Assembly: GCF_003076595.1 (NCBI RefSeq) | Contig: NZ_CP025785.1 | Span: 712,398 to 776,397, forward strand | From: Candidatus Borreliella tachyglossi | GTDB lineage: Bacteria > Spirochaetota > Spirochaetia > Borreliales > Borreliaceae | Direction: 5' to 3' | Length of the DNA stretch: 64,000 nt | In this document: positions 26,576 through 38,251 of the stretch, in pieces | Layout: every line of letters starts with the position of its first letter | Position numbering within the stretch: position 1 is the stretch's first letter | Position numbers and translations under genes: made by a program | The notes under the pieces: model-generated | The model's input: the letters and a program-made list of their open reading frames with translations, nothing else | Databases searched by the model: none | Told to the model about the DNA's origin: nothing

Positions 26576-28798
26576 ATGTTGAAGATGAAGTATAAATTTG
26601 TTGGGTTTTTATTTGCATTTTTAATGGTTGTTGTATTATTTTTTTCTTTAATTTTTAGGTACATTTTGGGTAATTATTTAGAAAAGTATTATACACAGCT
26701 TACAAGAGGGCAAGTAAGAAGAGCTGCTTTTGCTACTCAGTCTTTACTAGATACATTTTATATTATAATTGATGGCACAGCGTCTACGTTGGCTCTTGAC
26801 ACACTTTATGAATATGCTTTTTTAAAAAATGGTGGGCGTAGTTTCACAAAATCCGAGATAGACAAACTTAGAGAAAATTCTAAAATGGTTCTTAATTCTG
26901 TAAAGGGAAATAGGAGATATCGTAGTCGATTGTATAAGACATTAATAGATTTAAAACTTGATACTGTTTATGAAGAATTTGCATTCCTTGACTTTGAAGG
27001 TAGAGTAATTGTTACTACAAGACATGAAAATAATATGGATTTTGGTCAATCTGAGTCTAACACTAGGTATTTTAAAAAATCTTTAGAAGAGTATAAGAGA
27101 GATAAATTAAATTTTGTTGGCTGGTATTCAGGTCTCACTGAGGGAATAGCAGGAGAAGTTGCTGTAAGATCCCGCCAACAGGACAAAAAAGCTTTTGTCA
27201 TAGTTGTTCCTGTATACTCGGCAGAGGATAAGATAGTTCTTGGGTATTTGGTAGGTTATTTAATTAACGATACTATAGGAAATAGCTTAGATAAGGCTAG
27301 ATTTGGGTTTTATAATAGGGGAAATTTATTATATTTGGACCGAAATAATTTTGCTGTTAATCCTTTGGTTGAGTATAACGAAGCTACTAAGATTAGTTCT
27401 AAGTTTATTGGGACTTTAAAGGAAGCTTTAACTAAGGCTCCTAGAGCGCCTGCTGTACCAACTGAGATACCAGTTTATCAGATTGAGAGAGCGTACTTTC
27501 CAGAGATGAAGTTGGATAATTATTACGCTATACTGCCTATTACTAGTAAGCTTGGTGAGAATAGTGGAATCCTTCTTGCTAGGATTCCTTATGAAGATAT
27601 TTATGGGGTTGTTGACAGTTTAGCCTTTAAATTTATTTTGTGTTCTATTATGGGTATTATTATGTTAGCCATTCTGATTGCAATAAGAATAGATGCAATT
27701 ATTAGTTTTAGGTTGGATGTAATTAGGACACTGGTAAGAGAGCTCGTGAAAGGGGATTTAGATAAATCTTATGTGCTTGATGAGAGATATTCTGATGAAC
27801 TAAGTTTGTTGTATTTACAGATTGTTAAGATGAGAGATGCTATTGCAAGTGCTATTGCAAGTGTCCTTAGGAATATTAGTTATGTGAATAAAGCAAGTAT
27901 TGAAGTTGCTAATTCAAGCCAAAATTTAAGCTCTAGTGCATTACAGCAAGCTTCAACTCTTGAAGAAATGTCAGCAAATATTGAGCAGATATCAGATGGC
28001 GTTAAGATGAGTGCAAATAATTCCCGAGAAACAGAACAAATTGCTTTAAGGACTAATGAAAATTCGCAAATAGGGGGCAAGGCTGTTGAGGAATCTGTTA
28101 AAGCTATGCAGGCTATTGTTGAGAAAGTTAGCGTTATTGAGGAGATAGCTCGAAAGACTAATTTGCTTGCTTTGAATGCGGCTATTGAAGCTGCTAGAGC
28201 TGGAGATGAGGGTAAGGGATTTGCCGTTGTGGCAAGTGAGATTAGAAAGCTTGCAGATCTTAGTAAGATTTCTGCTCTTGAGATTGGTGAACTGGTTGAG
28301 GAAAATTCTAGGATAGCAACAGAAGCTGGATTGATATTTCAGGGTATGTTGCCTGAAATAGAAGAGACTACTAATCTTGTTAAGAAGATTTCCGAGGAAA
28401 GTTTTAAGCAAACTGAGCAGATTGCTCAGTTCAAGATGGCTCTTGATCAGGTTGGCGAGGTTGTCCAAGCTTCAGCATCAAGTAGTGAAGAGCTTTCAAG
28501 TATGTCTGATAGGATGCTTGAAAAATCTAAGGAACTTAGACAAGGGGTGTCATTTTTCAAAATTAAAGATTTCGATATTGATAATTCTGATTATGATGAA
28601 GTAACTTCTATTGATCATGACCTTGTAGCTGAAAGTGTTAATTTGGGTAGGGAGCATAGGGAATTTTTAGGAGATGGACGAGATGATATATTTAATCACA
28701 TAAATAATAAACCTGTAAATAAGAGGGTAGATCCTAAGAAAGCTATTGATGTTGTTGATAAGAATTTAGATTTTGATGAAGATTTTTCAGATTTTTAG
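26576..28798 (+). CDS. mcp4: Methyl-accepting chemotaxis protein (Mcp4 type)
   Basis: This 740-residue chemoreceptor has an N-terminal membrane helix (~8-30), a large periplasmic sensor domain resembling dCache to about residue 350, a second membrane helix ([18 protein letters not shown]), a HAMP-like region and a cytoplasmic signalling domain. The hairpin tip is [27 protein letters not shown], shown here only by its core [14 protein letters not shown]. It ends with an Asp-rich tail and no CheR-binding pentapeptide. GAGGT at 26564-26568 fits the ATG at 26576 rather than the in-frame TTG at 26555. The next receptor starts 29 bases after it. Confidence 0.95.
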   Translation: MLKMKYKFVGFLFAFLMVVVLFFSLIFRYILGNYLEKYYTQLTRGQVRRAAFATQSLLDTFYIIIDGTASTLALDTLYEYAFLKNGGRSFTKSEIDKLRENSKMVLNSVKGNRRYRSRLYKTLIDLKLDTVYEEFAFLDFEGRVIVTTRHENNMDFGQSESNTRYFKKSLEEYKRDKLNFVGWYSGLTEGIAGEVAVRSRQQDKKAFVIVVPVYSAEDKIVLGYLVGYLINDTIGNSLDKARFGFYNRGNLLYLDRNNFAVNPLVEYNEATKISSKFIGTLKEALTKAPRAPAVPTEIPVYQIERAYFPEMKLDNYYAILPITSKLGENSGILLARIPYEDIYGVVDSLAFKFILCSIMGIIMLAILIAIRIDAIISFRLDVIRTLVRELVKGDLDKSYVLDERYSDELSLLYLQIVKMRDAIASAIASVLRNISYVNKASIEVANSSQNLSSSALQQASTLEEMSANIEQISDGVKMSANNSRETEQIALRTNENSQIGGKAVEESVKAMQAIVEKVSVIEEIARKTNLLALNAAIEAARAGDEGKGFAVVASEIRKLADLSKISALEIGELVEENSRIATEAGLIFQGMLPEIEETTNLVKKISEESFKQTEQIAQFKMALDQVGEVVQASASSSEELSSMSDRMLEKSKELRQGVSFFKIKDFDIDNSDYDEVTSIDHDLVAESVNLGREHREFLGDGRDDIFNHINNKPVNKRVDPKKAIDVVDKNLDFDEDFSDF

Positions 28799-28827
28799 AA
28801 TTTATTTTTGTAAGAGGTGGTTAATAT

Positions 28828-30729
28828 ATGAAACTGAAAGCTAGAATATTGCTTCTTGTTGGGGTTTTTATATCAATTTTTATTTCTGTGTTGTTTTTTA
28901 TATTTGGGATGTTGATTAATAATAATTTATATGAACAACAGTTGGATCTTATGAAAAATCTTATTGGGAATGTCAAAAATTCTTTAACGATTTACATCTC
29001 TTCAATGGAAGAGAGGGTTAAAATTAACTCTATGTATTTAAACTCTTCTGCTAAATTTAAAGCAATTACTAATCTTAAATCGAAAAGAATAGAATCTATT
29101 TTAGATCAAGCTGAGATCCTAGTTAAGACAGGAAGTAATATGATGATAACTAATAAGAGGGGAGAAATAGTATTTACTACTGCTGTTAAAGATAATAGTG
29201 ATTATGGTGTTTCTATTGCAGATAAAGAATACTTTATTAAATTAAAAGAATCTGGTTCTGTTTATAATTCTTCTGTGCTCTTGGCGGGTCATGGATCTAT
29301 TGAAGAAGTTTTAGTTAGAGGTATTTCTAAGATAAGGAACAAGGAGGGACAAATTCCTTATTTATTAATAGGAATTCCTTTAAGAGATTATGAGAATAAT
29401 GATGTTTTTGGTTATTATATGATTTTTTATTCAACCGATTATCTTTATAACTCTTTTAGAGGTATTAGCTTTGGCACATTAGGTAGTGGACGAGCTATGG
29501 TCTTTGACAGAGGTGGCACATTCCTTGTTCATCATACTTGGTTGCCAGGTGTTAATTTAGTTGATTCCAATGCTTATTATGAGAATATAATAAAGAATAC
29601 TACTGAGGAATTAATTCAAAAAAATAAAGACCTTATTGTTATGAATTACTTTGACCCCAATCATAACGGGAGGCCGTATGTTGGAGTTGCTCAAAGAATA
29701 AAAGGCAAGTTATCTAATTTGTCATTTATAGTGTTGATGCGAATTACTGGTGATGATTTTTATCATATGACTAGAGTCACTACTTTGATTTTGGCAGTAA
29801 GTTTTGTAATGACTGTAATTGTTTTAGGTTTAGTTACTGTTTACCTTGTAGAAAAAGTTAGTTCTTCTTTGAATGGAATCTTAGCCTATTCTGAAAGACT
29901 TGCTTCTGGAGACTTTACTGTTGCAACTAATCCTTTAAGATGGGAAACTTTAGAGCTTTCTAGGCTATATGAGAATTTGGAACAATTAAGGTCTACGTTC
30001 TCATCTGTTGCAAAGGGAGTGATTGAAAATCTGGATTATCTTTATGAGAATGCAATTCAGATAGCAAACGCAAGTCAAAATTTGAGTTCTGGAGCAGTTG
30101 AGCAAGCCTCTACATTAGAGGAGATGACAGCAAACATTGAGCAAATATCTCAAGGTGTTTCTGAGAATACTGAAAGTGCATCTACTACTGAAAATATTGC
30201 TGTTAATACTAATGAGAGAACTCAAGAAGGGCATAAATCTGTTGTTAAAGCTATTAAAGCTATGGAAGTTATTACAGATAAAATAGGAATTATTGATGAG
30301 ATAACGAGACAAACTAATTTGCTTGCTTTAAATGCTTCTATTGAGGCTGCTAGAGTAGGAGATAAGGGTAAGGGGTTTGAAGTTGTTGCTGCTGAGGTTA
30401 GGAAACTTGCTGATCAGAGCAAGGATTCCGCTAGGGAAATTATTGATATTGCTCATAGAAGTTTGACTATTGCAAGTAGAGCGGGTAATAATTTTGAGCA
30501 GATCGTCCCTGGAATGGAGCAAACAGCAAAGCTTGTTAAGAATATTACTAGAGAGAGTTCTAACCAGAGTCTTCAAATTGGACAATTTAAGAATGCAATA
30601 GAACAAGTTAGTCAATTGGTTCAAACAACAGCATCAAGTAGTGAGGAGCTTTCAGGAATGTCTGAAAAAATGTTGGAAAGTGTTAAGGATCTAAAAGAAT
30701 CAGTTGATTACTTTAAAGTTGATAAATAA
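28828..30729 (+). CDS. mcp5: Methyl-accepting chemotaxis protein (Mcp5 type)
   Basis: This 633-residue chemoreceptor has a first membrane helix at ~8-30, a Cache-type periplasmic domain with FSTDYLY-like and [16 protein letters not shown] segments, a second membrane helix (~313-337), a HAMP domain and a signalling domain with [19 protein letters not shown]. It shares the cytoplasmic sequence of its neighbour but has a different sensor domain, so the two probably respond to different ligands. GAGGTGG precedes the ATG. A strong hairpin follows. Confidence 0.95.
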   Translation: MKLKARILLLVGVFISIFISVLFFIFGMLINNNLYEQQLDLMKNLIGNVKNSLTIYISSMEERVKINSMYLNSSAKFKAITNLKSKRIESILDQAEILVKTGSNMMITNKRGEIVFTTAVKDNSDYGVSIADKEYFIKLKESGSVYNSSVLLAGHGSIEEVLVRGISKIRNKEGQIPYLLIGIPLRDYENNDVFGYYMIFYSTDYLYNSFRGISFGTLGSGRAMVFDRGGTFLVHHTWLPGVNLVDSNAYYENIIKNTTEELIQKNKDLIVMNYFDPNHNGRPYVGVAQRIKGKLSNLSFIVLMRITGDDFYHMTRVTTLILAVSFVMTVIVLGLVTVYLVEKVSSSLNGILAYSERLASGDFTVATNPLRWETLELSRLYENLEQLRSTFSSVAKGVIENLDYLYENAIQIANASQNLSSGAVEQASTLEEMTANIEQISQGVSENTESASTTENIAVNTNERTQEGHKSVVKAIKAMEVITDKIGIIDEITRQTNLLALNASIEAARVGDKGKGFEVVAAEVRKLADQSKDSAREIIDIAHRSLTIASRAGNNFEQIVPGMEQTAKLVKNITRESSNQSLQIGQFKNAIEQVSQLVQTTASSSEELSGMSEKMLESVKDLKESVDYFKVDK

Positions 30730-30734
30730 TTTGG

Positions 30735-30760
30735 AAGGAATAAGTTTATACTTATTCCTT
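30735..30760. terminator. Bidirectional hairpin terminator between mcp5 and mnmA
   Basis: AAGGAATAAG (30735-30744) and CTTATTCCTT (30751-30760) form a perfect 10-bp stem with a six-base loop between two convergent genes. The T-run after it is short, so termination strength is uncertain. Confidence 0.7.
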
Positions 30761-30782
30761 TGATATTTAAAGTTATGTGTTC

Positions 30783-31847
30783 TTATAGTAATGCCTTAAG
30801 GATTTTAGCGCCTCCCAGACATTCATCTTCTTGATAAAATATGCAAAATTGTCCTGGTGAGATTCCATGATCTTCTTCTTTTAAGGCAACTTCTATGGTA
30901 TTGTCTTTTAGCATTTTTATTTTGCATTGTATTTTTTTCTCACCATGTCTTATTTTGACGCTTAAGTTTTCATTGTTCAGGGGTTCATTGATCCAATTTG
31001 TTTTGTGAACTAGCAATTTTTGCTTTCCTTGTTTTAGATAATTTTTGCTACTCGATATGTAAATAATATTATTGTCAATGTCCTTTCCTGTTACGAACCA
31101 CGGCCCGTTGCTAAGTTTTATCCCTTTTCTTTGCCCAATTGTAAAAAACCAATAGCCATTATGCGTTCCAAGTATTTTGCCCGTTTCTTGCTCAATGATT
31201 TTACCCTTAAGTTCTCCCAAGTGATATTTTATAAATTCGTCATATTTGATTTTTCCTAAAAAGCAAATGCCTTGACTGTCTTTTCTATTTTTATTAGGCA
31301 AATCTATTTTTTGTGCTATTTCTCTTATTTCAGTTTTCAGTAGATCTCCTAAGGGGAAATATAATTTTGATATTTGTTCTCTAGATAGATGAGATAAGAA
31401 GTAACTTTGATCTTTTATTTTATCTTTAGCTTGTTTGAGCATATAATGATTGTTTTTATTTTCTATTTTAGCATAATGCCCCGTAACAATTAAATCATAG
31501 TCTTCGTTGATTTTATCAAAAAAAGCACCAAATTTTATTCTTTTGTTGCAAAATATATCTGGACTTGGAGTATTACCAATTTTTAATTCTTCAATAGCAT
31601 AAGAGACCACTTTTTTGTAATATTCATCTTGTAGACTGATAATTTCATATGGTATATTAAATTTTGTACACACAGCTTCTACATAAGCAATATCTTCTTC
31701 CCAAGGGCAGTTCCCAAGATAGGAAAGTTCATCTTCAAGCCAAATTTTTAAGTAGTAACATTTTATATGTTCATATCCGTTTTTAATTATTTCATAAAGA
31801 GCTACAGAACTGTCTACTCCGCCAGATAAAAGCACAGCGATTTTCAT
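30783..31847 (-). CDS. mnmA: tRNA 2-thiouridylase MnmA
   Basis: MnmA puts sulphur on position 2 of the wobble uridine in tRNA-Lys, -Glu and -Gln. The 354-residue product has the PP-loop motif [12 protein letters not shown] at the N terminus, the two catalytic Cys residues in [11 protein letters not shown] and GICFLGK, and the C-terminal beta-barrel with [18 protein letters not shown]. The length is normal. The ATG at 31847 lies 99 bases from the divergent mevalonate operon start. Confidence 0.97.
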   Translation of the reverse strand: MKIAVLLSGGVDSSVALYEIIKNGYEHIKCYYLKIWLEDELSYLGNCPWEEDIAYVEAVCTKFNIPYEIISLQDEYYKKVVSYAIEELKIGNTPSPDIFCNKRIKFGAFFDKINEDYDLIVTGHYAKIENKNNHYMLKQAKDKIKDQSYFLSHLSREQISKLYFPLGDLLKTEIREIAQKIDLPNKNRKDSQGICFLGKIKYDEFIKYHLGELKGKIIEQETGKILGTHNGYWFFTIGQRKGIKLSNGPWFVTGKDIDNNIIYISSSKNYLKQGKQKLLVHKTNWINEPLNNENLSVKIRHGEKKIQCKIKMLKDNTIEVALKEEDHGISPGQFCIFYQEDECLGGAKILKALL

Positions 31848-31895
31848 AATTTATTTTCTCTTAAGTATTGTAGCATATTTAACTTTTATGTTTGT

Positions 31896-31913
31896 TATAA
31901 TCTATAGTATAAT
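31896..31913 (+). promoter_or_regulatory. Tandem -10 boxes of the mevalonate operon
   Basis: Two perfect TATAAT hexamers (31896-31901 and 31908-31913) lie 34-46 bases before mvaS. Either could serve as the -10 box; no consensus -35 is seen. The spacing would give two transcription starts 12 bases apart. Confidence 0.5.
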
Positions 31914-31946
31914 ACTTGAGAATTGGTTTTTTTGTTAGGAGGACTG

Positions 31947-33170
31947 ATGAAAGTAGGCATTAGTGATATTAGGGTTTTTTTACCTTTAAATTGTTTAGAT
32001 TTTTCTGTTCTTTTAGAAAGTCCTGTTTATCAGTCGGATGAAAATTTTTTTAGGAAATTTAATAGAGCAATTGATTCAACTCTTCAGAAGGCATTTAGAT
32101 TTACAAGTCCTAATGAAGATAGTGTTACTATGGCTAGTTCTGCGGTTAAGCTCATTTTTGATAATAATAATCTTAGATTAGATAAGATGAGGTTATTCTT
32201 AGGTGGAACTGAGACAGGAGTAGATCACTCAAAATCAATTTCATCTTATGTTTATGGAGCACTTAAATTGGCTGGTATTTGTTTGCAAAATAATTTTCTA
32301 ACTTTTCAGATTCAGCATGCATGTGCCGGTGCAGCACTTGCTCTGCACAGTACTGCAAGTATTTTAAGTCAGCTAGGTGCATCTGAGTATGGAATAGTAT
32401 TTTCTAGCGATATTGCTCATTACAGTAATCTTACTACAGCTGAGATTACTCAGGGAGCTGGAGCTACAGCTGTGCTTATTGAGCAAAATCCAAAATTGTT
32501 ATCTCTTAATTTATCTGAATTTGGGACTTATACGGATGATGTCGATGATTTTTTTAGACCATTTGGAAGCCTTGAGGCTAAGGTGAGGGGTCGTTATTCT
32601 ATGGAATGTTATAATAAAGCAAATGAAAAAGCCTTGGCAGATTTTGCACATAAGAAAAATATGAATATTAAAGATTTATTTTCTAAGTATAGATTCATTT
32701 TACATGTACCTTTTGCAAAAATGCCTATAGATTCAATGTATTATGTTTTAAAGAAATATTATAGTGAAGATGAGTCTGAGTGTCGTGCTTATTTAGAATC
32801 AATAGACTTTTATGATTCTATTGAAGCTTCTAAGGAAGTGGGAAATTTATATACAGGTTCAATATTTTTATCTTTAATGTCTTATTTGAAGAGAGTATTT
32901 GCAAAAAAGGATATTAGAGGAGAGGGAATACTTTTATGTTCCTATGGCTCTGGTAATATTATGGTTATTTATGAGGCCATCATTGAAAATAATGCACTTT
33001 CTGTTGTGAAAACTTGGGATATTGATGAGATCCTTTCTGTAAGGCACAATGCGAGTTTTGATGAGTATAGGGATTTTTTTGAAAATAAGGTAGTTCCAGG
33101 CGAATCTTCTGGGTTTTATTTAAAGGAAATCAGGGAGGATGGATACCGAGTTTATGGGTATCGAGCCTAA
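31947..33170 (+). CDS. mvaS: Hydroxymethylglutaryl-CoA synthase
   Basis: MvaS condenses acetyl-CoA with acetoacetyl-CoA to HMG-CoA, the first committed step of the mevalonate pathway. The 407-residue product has the catalytic Cys in [13 protein letters not shown] (around residue 124) and a conserved His in [17 protein letters not shown] at 31937-31942 lies four bases before the ATG at 31947, so this start is preferred to the in-frame TTG at 31923. It leads a six-gene operon. Confidence 0.96.
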   Translation: MKVGISDIRVFLPLNCLDFSVLLESPVYQSDENFFRKFNRAIDSTLQKAFRFTSPNEDSVTMASSAVKLIFDNNNLRLDKMRLFLGGTETGVDHSKSISSYVYGALKLAGICLQNNFLTFQIQHACAGAALALHSTASILSQLGASEYGIVFSSDIAHYSNLTTAEITQGAGATAVLIEQNPKLLSLNLSEFGTYTDDVDDFFRPFGSLEAKVRGRYSMECYNKANEKALADFAHKKNMNIKDLFSKYRFILHVPFAKMPIDSMYYVLKKYYSEDESECRAYLESIDFYDSIEASKEVGNLYTGSIFLSLMSYLKRVFAKKDIRGEGILLCSYGSGNIMVIYEAIIENNALSVVKTWDIDEILSVRHNASFDEYRDFFENKVVPGESSGFYLKEIREDGYRVYGYRA

Positions 33171-34218
33171 TATATTAGAGAATAAAAGACGACACATTGA
33201 AATTTGTTTAAATAAAGAGGATGTTAGTAGAGATAATAATCTTTTAAGCTTTATTAATTTAAAGCACGATGCACTAACCGAGCTTAATTTTGATGAGATA
33301 GATACGGGCGACAATATATTTGGCTATAAAATTTTTATGCCTATTTTTATATCGTCAATGACGGGAGGTGTCAGAGAGGGGAATAAGCTAAATAAGTCTC
33401 TTGTTAAGATTTCAAATGATTTTAGGATCCCAATGGGCTTGGGCTCTTTTAAACTTCTGTTTAAATATCCTGAATATGTTAAAGATTTTTCCTTAAGAAA
33501 GTATGCGAGTAATATTCCTTTGTTTTCAAATATTGGTGTTATTCAGTTAAGAGAATTTGGGATTTCTAAAATAATTGAGATGAGTAAGAGGCTTGAGGTT
33601 GATGCTGTCATTGTGCATTTGAATGTAGGGCAGGAATTAATGAATATTAAGGGAGAGAGAAACTTTGAAGGAATAAAGAACTCAATTGTTAGCCTATGTT
33701 CTTCATCAAATTTGCCGGTAATTGTTAAGGAAACAGGTTTTGGAATTTCACCTGAATCTGTTAATAACTTGTTAGATCTTGGCGTTTCCTATGTTGATCT
33801 TGCTGGCAGTGGTGGAACTAACTGGGTTTTGGTTGAGGGTATTAAAGAGGAGAATTTGGATGTTGCATCTTGTTTTTCTAATTGGGGGATATCTTCAGTT
33901 TTAACATTACTTAGCGTAAATGATTCTATTAAAAGTAGAATTTTTGCATCAGGAGGATATGAGACTGGCATGGATATTGCCAAAGGAATAGCTCTTGGAG
34001 CTAAATTGGTAGGTATTGCATCAACCATTCTTAGGACTTTTTATGCTGGTGGTGAGGATGCTTTATATAAACTTTTCAGAGATTATGAATATGTTTTGAA
34101 AATGTCTATGCTTTTAAGTAATAGTAAAGATTTGGCACAATTTAGATCAAATAAATATTTTTTAAGTTATCCGTTGCTCTGTAACGTTAAGAGCTTTAAA
34201 GAGTTTTATGAAACTTAG
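33139..34218 (+). CDS. fni: Isopentenyl-diphosphate isomerase, type 2 (FMN-dependent)
   Basis: The enzyme interconverts isopentenyl and dimethylallyl diphosphate. The 359-residue product has [37 protein letters not shown] and LAGSGGTNW, typical of the type 2 FMN/NADPH enzyme. The start is uncertain: GGGAGG at 33133-33138 touches the ATG at 33139 and is 15 bases from an ATG at 33154. It overlaps mvaS by 32 bases at most and mvaA by 11. Confidence 0.96.
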   Translation: MDTEFMGIEPNILENKRRHIEICLNKEDVSRDNNLLSFINLKHDALTELNFDEIDTGDNIFGYKIFMPIFISSMTGGVREGNKLNKSLVKISNDFRIPMGLGSFKLLFKYPEYVKDFSLRKYASNIPLFSNIGVIQLREFGISKIIEMSKRLEVDAVIVHLNVGQELMNIKGERNFEGIKNSIVSLCSSSNLPVIVKETGFGISPESVNNLLDLGVSYVDLAGSGGTNWVLVEGIKEENLDVASCFSNWGISSVLTLLSVNDSIKSRIFASGGYETGMDIAKGIALGAKLVGIASTILRTFYAGGEDALYKLFRDYEYVLKMSMLLSNSKDLAQFRSNKYFLSYPLLCNVKSFKEFYET

Positions 34219-35464
34219 TGAAAATTTTAGAAAGAAAGATACTTTGGGAAAACGTCAAGAGATAAAGAGTCTTTTGAAATTGGATCCAGGTGATTTTTTT
34301 TATGATTCTGACGATGAGAATTTTCTTTGCCATATGATAGAAAATTATGTTGGATATCTTTCCTTACCCGTTGGCATTGTTAAGAACCTGAAAGTAAATG
34401 GAAAACATTATACTATACCTATTGCTACAGAAGAACCTTCAGTCATTGCTGCATTAAATTTTGCAGCTAAGATCCTTGAGCATGCTAATTTAAGTTATTC
34501 TGTAGATGATGAGGTGCTAGGAATTGCTCAAATTTATATAAAAACAGATAAAGACTTAAGTAATATACTTTTAGATCTTTTTGAGAAAATTGATCTTTGG
34601 TCTAAGCCCCTTTTATACAATATGGAAAGTAGGGGGGGCGGGTTTAGAAGGATTGAGACTAAGTTCATTAGAGAAATTAGTGTTCAAAAATTAAATATCT
34701 ATGTGGGTGTTTGTGATGCTATGGGTTCCAATTTGCTAAATTCAGTAGCTGAGAAAGTAGCCCACTATCTTACCCTAGAGTTTGGCTATGAGTGTGTTTT
34801 AAAAATTTTAAGTAATGATTCGAATGATTTTACCTCAAGAGCTAATTTTAGATTAAATATTAATGATTTGCTTAAAAGTAATAAAGAATCTTTAATGCTA
34901 GCTCAGAAGATTGCACTTATTTCTAAGATAGGATTTTTTGAGGAAGAACGTGCTGTTACCAATAATAAAGGTATTATGAATGGTGTAACGGGTTTGTGTG
35001 TTGCAACGTTGAATGATACAAGAGCCCTTGAGGCAAGTGTACATAAGTTTGCATCAAAGAGTGGTAGGTATTTACCTCTTAGCAAATTTTACATCTCTGG
35101 TGATAATTTAGTTGGCGAGATTGAGCTCCCTCTGCAGGTTGGAGTTAGGGGAGGGTCTGTGAATTTTCATAAGGCTGCTGTATTGAGTTTTAAGGTCATG
35201 GGTATAGATTGTAAAGGGGAATTTATGGGTATTCTTTCTTGTGTTGGACTTGCAAGTAATTTTGCGGCACTAAGAGCATTGGCGCTTGATGGAATTCAAA
35301 AAGGCCATATGAAATTGCATGTTAATAAGATTTTACATCTTTTTGAAAGAGATTATAATATTTCTAGAAATGAGAGAGAAAAAATATTATTGGAAATGAA
35401 TAATAATGAAATTTATTCTCTGAGTTTTGCTCTTAAAGTTTTAAAGGGTTTAAGAATAAAATGA
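34208..35464 (+). CDS. mvaA: HMG-CoA reductase, class II
   Basis: The enzyme reduces HMG-CoA to mevalonate. The 418-residue product has [30 protein letters not shown] (the conserved Asp-Ala-Met-Gly block) and [20 protein letters not shown], as in class II bacterial reductases. A membrane domain is absent, as expected for this class. The ATG lies inside the fni end, and its own stop overlaps the mvaD start. Confidence 0.96.
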   Translation: MKLSENFRKKDTLGKRQEIKSLLKLDPGDFFYDSDDENFLCHMIENYVGYLSLPVGIVKNLKVNGKHYTIPIATEEPSVIAALNFAAKILEHANLSYSVDDEVLGIAQIYIKTDKDLSNILLDLFEKIDLWSKPLLYNMESRGGGFRRIETKFIREISVQKLNIYVGVCDAMGSNLLNSVAEKVAHYLTLEFGYECVLKILSNDSNDFTSRANFRLNINDLLKSNKESLMLAQKIALISKIGFFEEERAVTNNKGIMNGVTGLCVATLNDTRALEASVHKFASKSGRYLPLSKFYISGDNLVGEIELPLQVGVRGGSVNFHKAAVLSFKVMGIDCKGEFMGILSCVGLASNFAALRALALDGIQKGHMKLHVNKILHLFERDYNISRNEREKILLEMNNNEIYSLSFALKVLKGLRIK

Positions 35465-36399
35465 TGGTTAAGTGCAAGGTGCATCCTAGCTTGGCCTTAA
35501 TTAAGTATTGGGGCAAGAAGGATAAATTTTTAAACATTCCAGCTACTTCTAGCATTGCTGTAAGTATTGATGCATTTTATTCAACAAGTGAGCTTGAACT
35601 TTCAGAAAGGGATGAAATAGTTTTAAATTCAAAGACTGTTATATTAACAAGTAGGGAAATAAATTTTTTTAACTATGCAAGAAAAATCTTGAATGAACCA
35701 AATGCGAGCTTTAGGGTAAGTAGTAGGAATAATTTTCCAACAGCTGCAGGATTTGCAAGTTCAAGTTCTGGCTTTGCGTCAATTTCCGCCTGTATTTTAA
35801 AATATTTCAATCAATATTCTCATCGGAAAGCTTCAGAACTTGCAAGAATAGGTTCAGCCTCAGCAGCCAGAGCTATTTATGGTGGATTTACACTTTTAAA
35901 GGAAGGGGCGAAAGTTGCATGCCTGTTGGAGCATGACGATTGTTTTAATGACTTGTGCATAATATTTGCTATAGTTGACAGCAGAGAAAAAGAGATGTCT
36001 TCAAGGGTGGCAATGAAGATTTGTATGCAAAATGAATTTTATTGGAATGCTTGGATTAGTTCTAGTCGAAAAATATTTAAGGATGCTTTATATTGTTTTT
36101 TAAAAGGTGATTTTGAAAGGCTTGGTTTCAGTATTGTAAAAAGTTACCAGCACATGTTTGCCTTAATGCTATCATCTTCCATTATTTATTTTAAAAGTAG
36201 TACTATAGAATTGATAAAATATATTGCCGATCTTAGGAGTAGGGGTATTTCTGTTTTTGAAACGATGGATGCTGGACCTCAAGTGAAGATATTTTGTTTG
36301 AGAAAGGATTTAGAATTAATTTTAGATGGACTTAATAAAAGTTTTAAAGATGTTAATTTTATTGTTTCAGGAATTGGAAGTGGTTTAGAATGGATGTAA
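35461..36399 (+). CDS. mvaD: Diphosphomevalonate decarboxylase
   Basis: This GHMP-family enzyme uses ATP to turn mevalonate diphosphate into isopentenyl diphosphate. The 312-residue product has ALIKYWGKKDKFLNIPATSS, shown by its core LIKYWGKKD, the phosphate-binding NNFPTAAGFASSSSGFASI segment and ETMDAGPQVKIF near the C terminus with the catalytic Asp. It overlaps mvaA by four bases (ATGA) and the next gene by ten. Confidence 0.97.
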   Translation: MMVKCKVHPSLALIKYWGKKDKFLNIPATSSIAVSIDAFYSTSELELSERDEIVLNSKTVILTSREINFFNYARKILNEPNASFRVSSRNNFPTAAGFASSSSGFASISACILKYFNQYSHRKASELARIGSASAARAIYGGFTLLKEGAKVACLLEHDDCFNDLCIIFAIVDSREKEMSSRVAMKICMQNEFYWNAWISSSRKIFKDALYCFLKGDFERLGFSIVKSYQHMFALMLSSSIIYFKSSTIELIKYIADLRSRGISVFETMDAGPQVKIFCLRKDLELILDGLNKSFKDVNFIVSGIGSGLEWM

Positions 36400-37328
36400 T
36401 TAATTTTTCTGTGCCTGGTAATTTACTTTTAATGGGTGAATATTCTATTTTAGAGGAAGATGGCCTTGGGATATCGGTTGCAATCAAAGAGCGAGCTTAT
36501 TTTACTTTCAAGCAAGGTTATACTTGGCGGTTTTTTAGTAAAAAAACTAAGATTGATAAGTTTACTTTAATAGAGGATCATGATGATTTTGTTTTTAGGA
36601 TATTTAGATATTTAAAGAATAAGTATTTTGCTAACTTGGAAGATTTTCCTTGTGATGTTTATGTTGATACAAGTAATTTTTTTTCAAATAGTGGTGTGAA
36701 AAAAGGATTTGGTTCTAGTGCCGTTGTTGCTGTTGGAGTTGTCTGTGGGATTTTTTTGATTTCTAATCATACTACTTATGTTGCTAAAGACAAAATTTTT
36801 ATATATTGCCTAGAAGCTTACAGATATGCCCAAGGAGGTATGGGTAGTGGGTATGATATTACTACAAGCATTTTTGGTGGTGTTATTCAGTTTAGAGGCG
36901 GAGATTTGCCTACATATAAACTTTTAGAAGCAGTAGATTTTAGTGATTTTTATTTAATGCAAGGTTCTGTATCAGTTAAGACCACTAGTTCTATTGTTAA
37001 ATATAAAGAACATAGAGCTTCTTTAATAAGTTTTATAGAAGATATTAATAGTTCAATGAGAGATGTTATACTTAGTGCCAGCAATTCTTCTGTCTATTTT
37101 TTGTCTAGTTTGAGAGAAGCAAAAAGAGTGGGATTGGAAATTGGAAAGAGAATAGGAATTTCTGCTGATTTGCCATTAAATCTTTCTTATCTTGAGAGTG
37201 AATGTGCTTTAATTAAGGCTTTGGGGGCTGGAAATGAAACTTTTTTAGTTTATAGACCCAATTTGGAAGTTTTTAGACAATTTAATATCGATCCAATAAA
37301 TTTAGATACGGATGGTATAATATTGTAA
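36390..37328 (+). CDS. mvaK2: Phosphomevalonate kinase
   Basis: This GHMP kinase phosphorylates mevalonate 5-phosphate. The 312-residue product has PGNLLLMGEYSILEEDG at the N terminus and KKGFGSSAVVAVGVVCG, the glycine/serine phosphate loop. QGGMGSGYDITTSIFGG fits the phosphomevalonate kinase subgroup. Assignment between the two kinases rests on this motif and on conserved gene order. Confidence 0.9.
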   Translation: MDVINFSVPGNLLLMGEYSILEEDGLGISVAIKERAYFTFKQGYTWRFFSKKTKIDKFTLIEDHDDFVFRIFRYLKNKYFANLEDFPCDVYVDTSNFFSNSGVKKGFGSSAVVAVGVVCGIFLISNHTTYVAKDKIFIYCLEAYRYAQGGMGSGYDITTSIFGGVIQFRGGDLPTYKLLEAVDFSDFYLMQGSVSVKTTSSIVKYKEHRASLISFIEDINSSMRDVILSASNSSVYFLSSLREAKRVGLEIGKRIGISADLPLNLSYLESECALIKALGAGNETFLVYRPNLEVFRQFNIDPINLDTDGIIL

Positions 37329-37331
37329 AAA

Positions 37332-38228
37332 TTGATGTTCATAATCAAAAAACCTTCTAAAATATTATTCTTAGGTGAGCATAGTGCTGTGTATGGGTTT
37401 CCAGTTATTGGTGCAACAATACCTCTTTATATGCATCTGGTATATACTTTTGCTGGTTCTTGGAGATATTTAGGGAGCCCTTCTTTAAAGATAGATGCGA
37501 TAATGCACTTTATTAATAAAAAATTTAATAAAGTTAGACCCATTGAGTTTTTAATATTTTCCCAGATTCCAGTTGGAGTAGGACTTGGTTCTTCTGCTAG
37601 CCTTAGTTTATGTTTTGCTGAATATATTGTAACTCATGATGAATATAAAGATTGCGATAAAATTTTATTGGCAAGGGAAATTGAAAATATTTTTCATGGA
37701 AAGTCTTCTGGAATGGATATTTTGCTAGTTGAGCTAAATGGAAATTATTATTTGGAAAATAATAATGGTGTTTTTGATTTTAAAAAAATACAGACTTGCG
37801 ATTTTTATCTTTTGATTGGAGCAGTAAAAAGGGAAATTGAGACGAGTAGGATAATATCTGATTTAAATTACAGGATTGCTTCTGATAATAGTTTATTTGA
37901 GATTATTTCAAAACTTGGTTGTCTCGTTAAAGATGCATATTCTGCTTTTGATAAGCAAGATATTTCTTCTTTAGCAAATGATATGAGTATTGCAAATGGG
38001 TACTTAAGGTATTTGGGCTTATCTTCAGGCGCTCTTGATTATATAATAAAAAGAGGTATGGGGCTTAAGGCTCTCTCTGGCAAGTTGAGTGGTGCTGGCA
38101 AGGGTGGTGCTTTTATCTTGCTTTTTAAAGATAAAGACGAAGCCTGGTTAGCTTTAAGAGAATTAAGTAAAGATTTAGATAGGAATAACATTAGCTTAGT
38201 TTTAAAACTTATGATGTTTAAAGTGTAG
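37332..38228 (+). CDS. mvaK1: Mevalonate kinase
   Basis: This GHMP kinase makes mevalonate 5-phosphate. The 298-residue product has KILFLGEHSAVYGFPVIG, PVGVGLGSSASLSLCFAEY and KLSGAGKGGAFILL, the three GHMP motifs in their mevalonate-kinase forms. The catalytic Asp lies in SSGMDILL. A TTG at 37332 is followed by ATG at 37335, and neither has a visible ribosome binding site, which fits translational coupling to mvaK2 three bases upstream. Confidence 0.95.
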   Translation: MMFIIKKPSKILFLGEHSAVYGFPVIGATIPLYMHLVYTFAGSWRYLGSPSLKIDAIMHFINKKFNKVRPIEFLIFSQIPVGVGLGSSASLSLCFAEYIVTHDEYKDCDKILLAREIENIFHGKSSGMDILLVELNGNYYLENNNGVFDFKKIQTCDFYLLIGAVKREIETSRIISDLNYRIASDNSLFEIISKLGCLVKDAYSAFDKQDISSLANDMSIANGYLRYLGLSSGALDYIIKRGMGLKALSGKLSGAGKGGAFILLFKDKDEAWLALRELSKDLDRNNISLVLKLMMFKV

Positions 38229-38251
38229 TGGCATTAAAGGAAAATATTTGC

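Noticed and set aside
26576-30729. Direct repeat of the two receptor genes as a recent duplication
   Set aside because: Only the signalling domains are alike, as in all chemoreceptors; the sensor domains differ, so a recent tandem copy is not supported.
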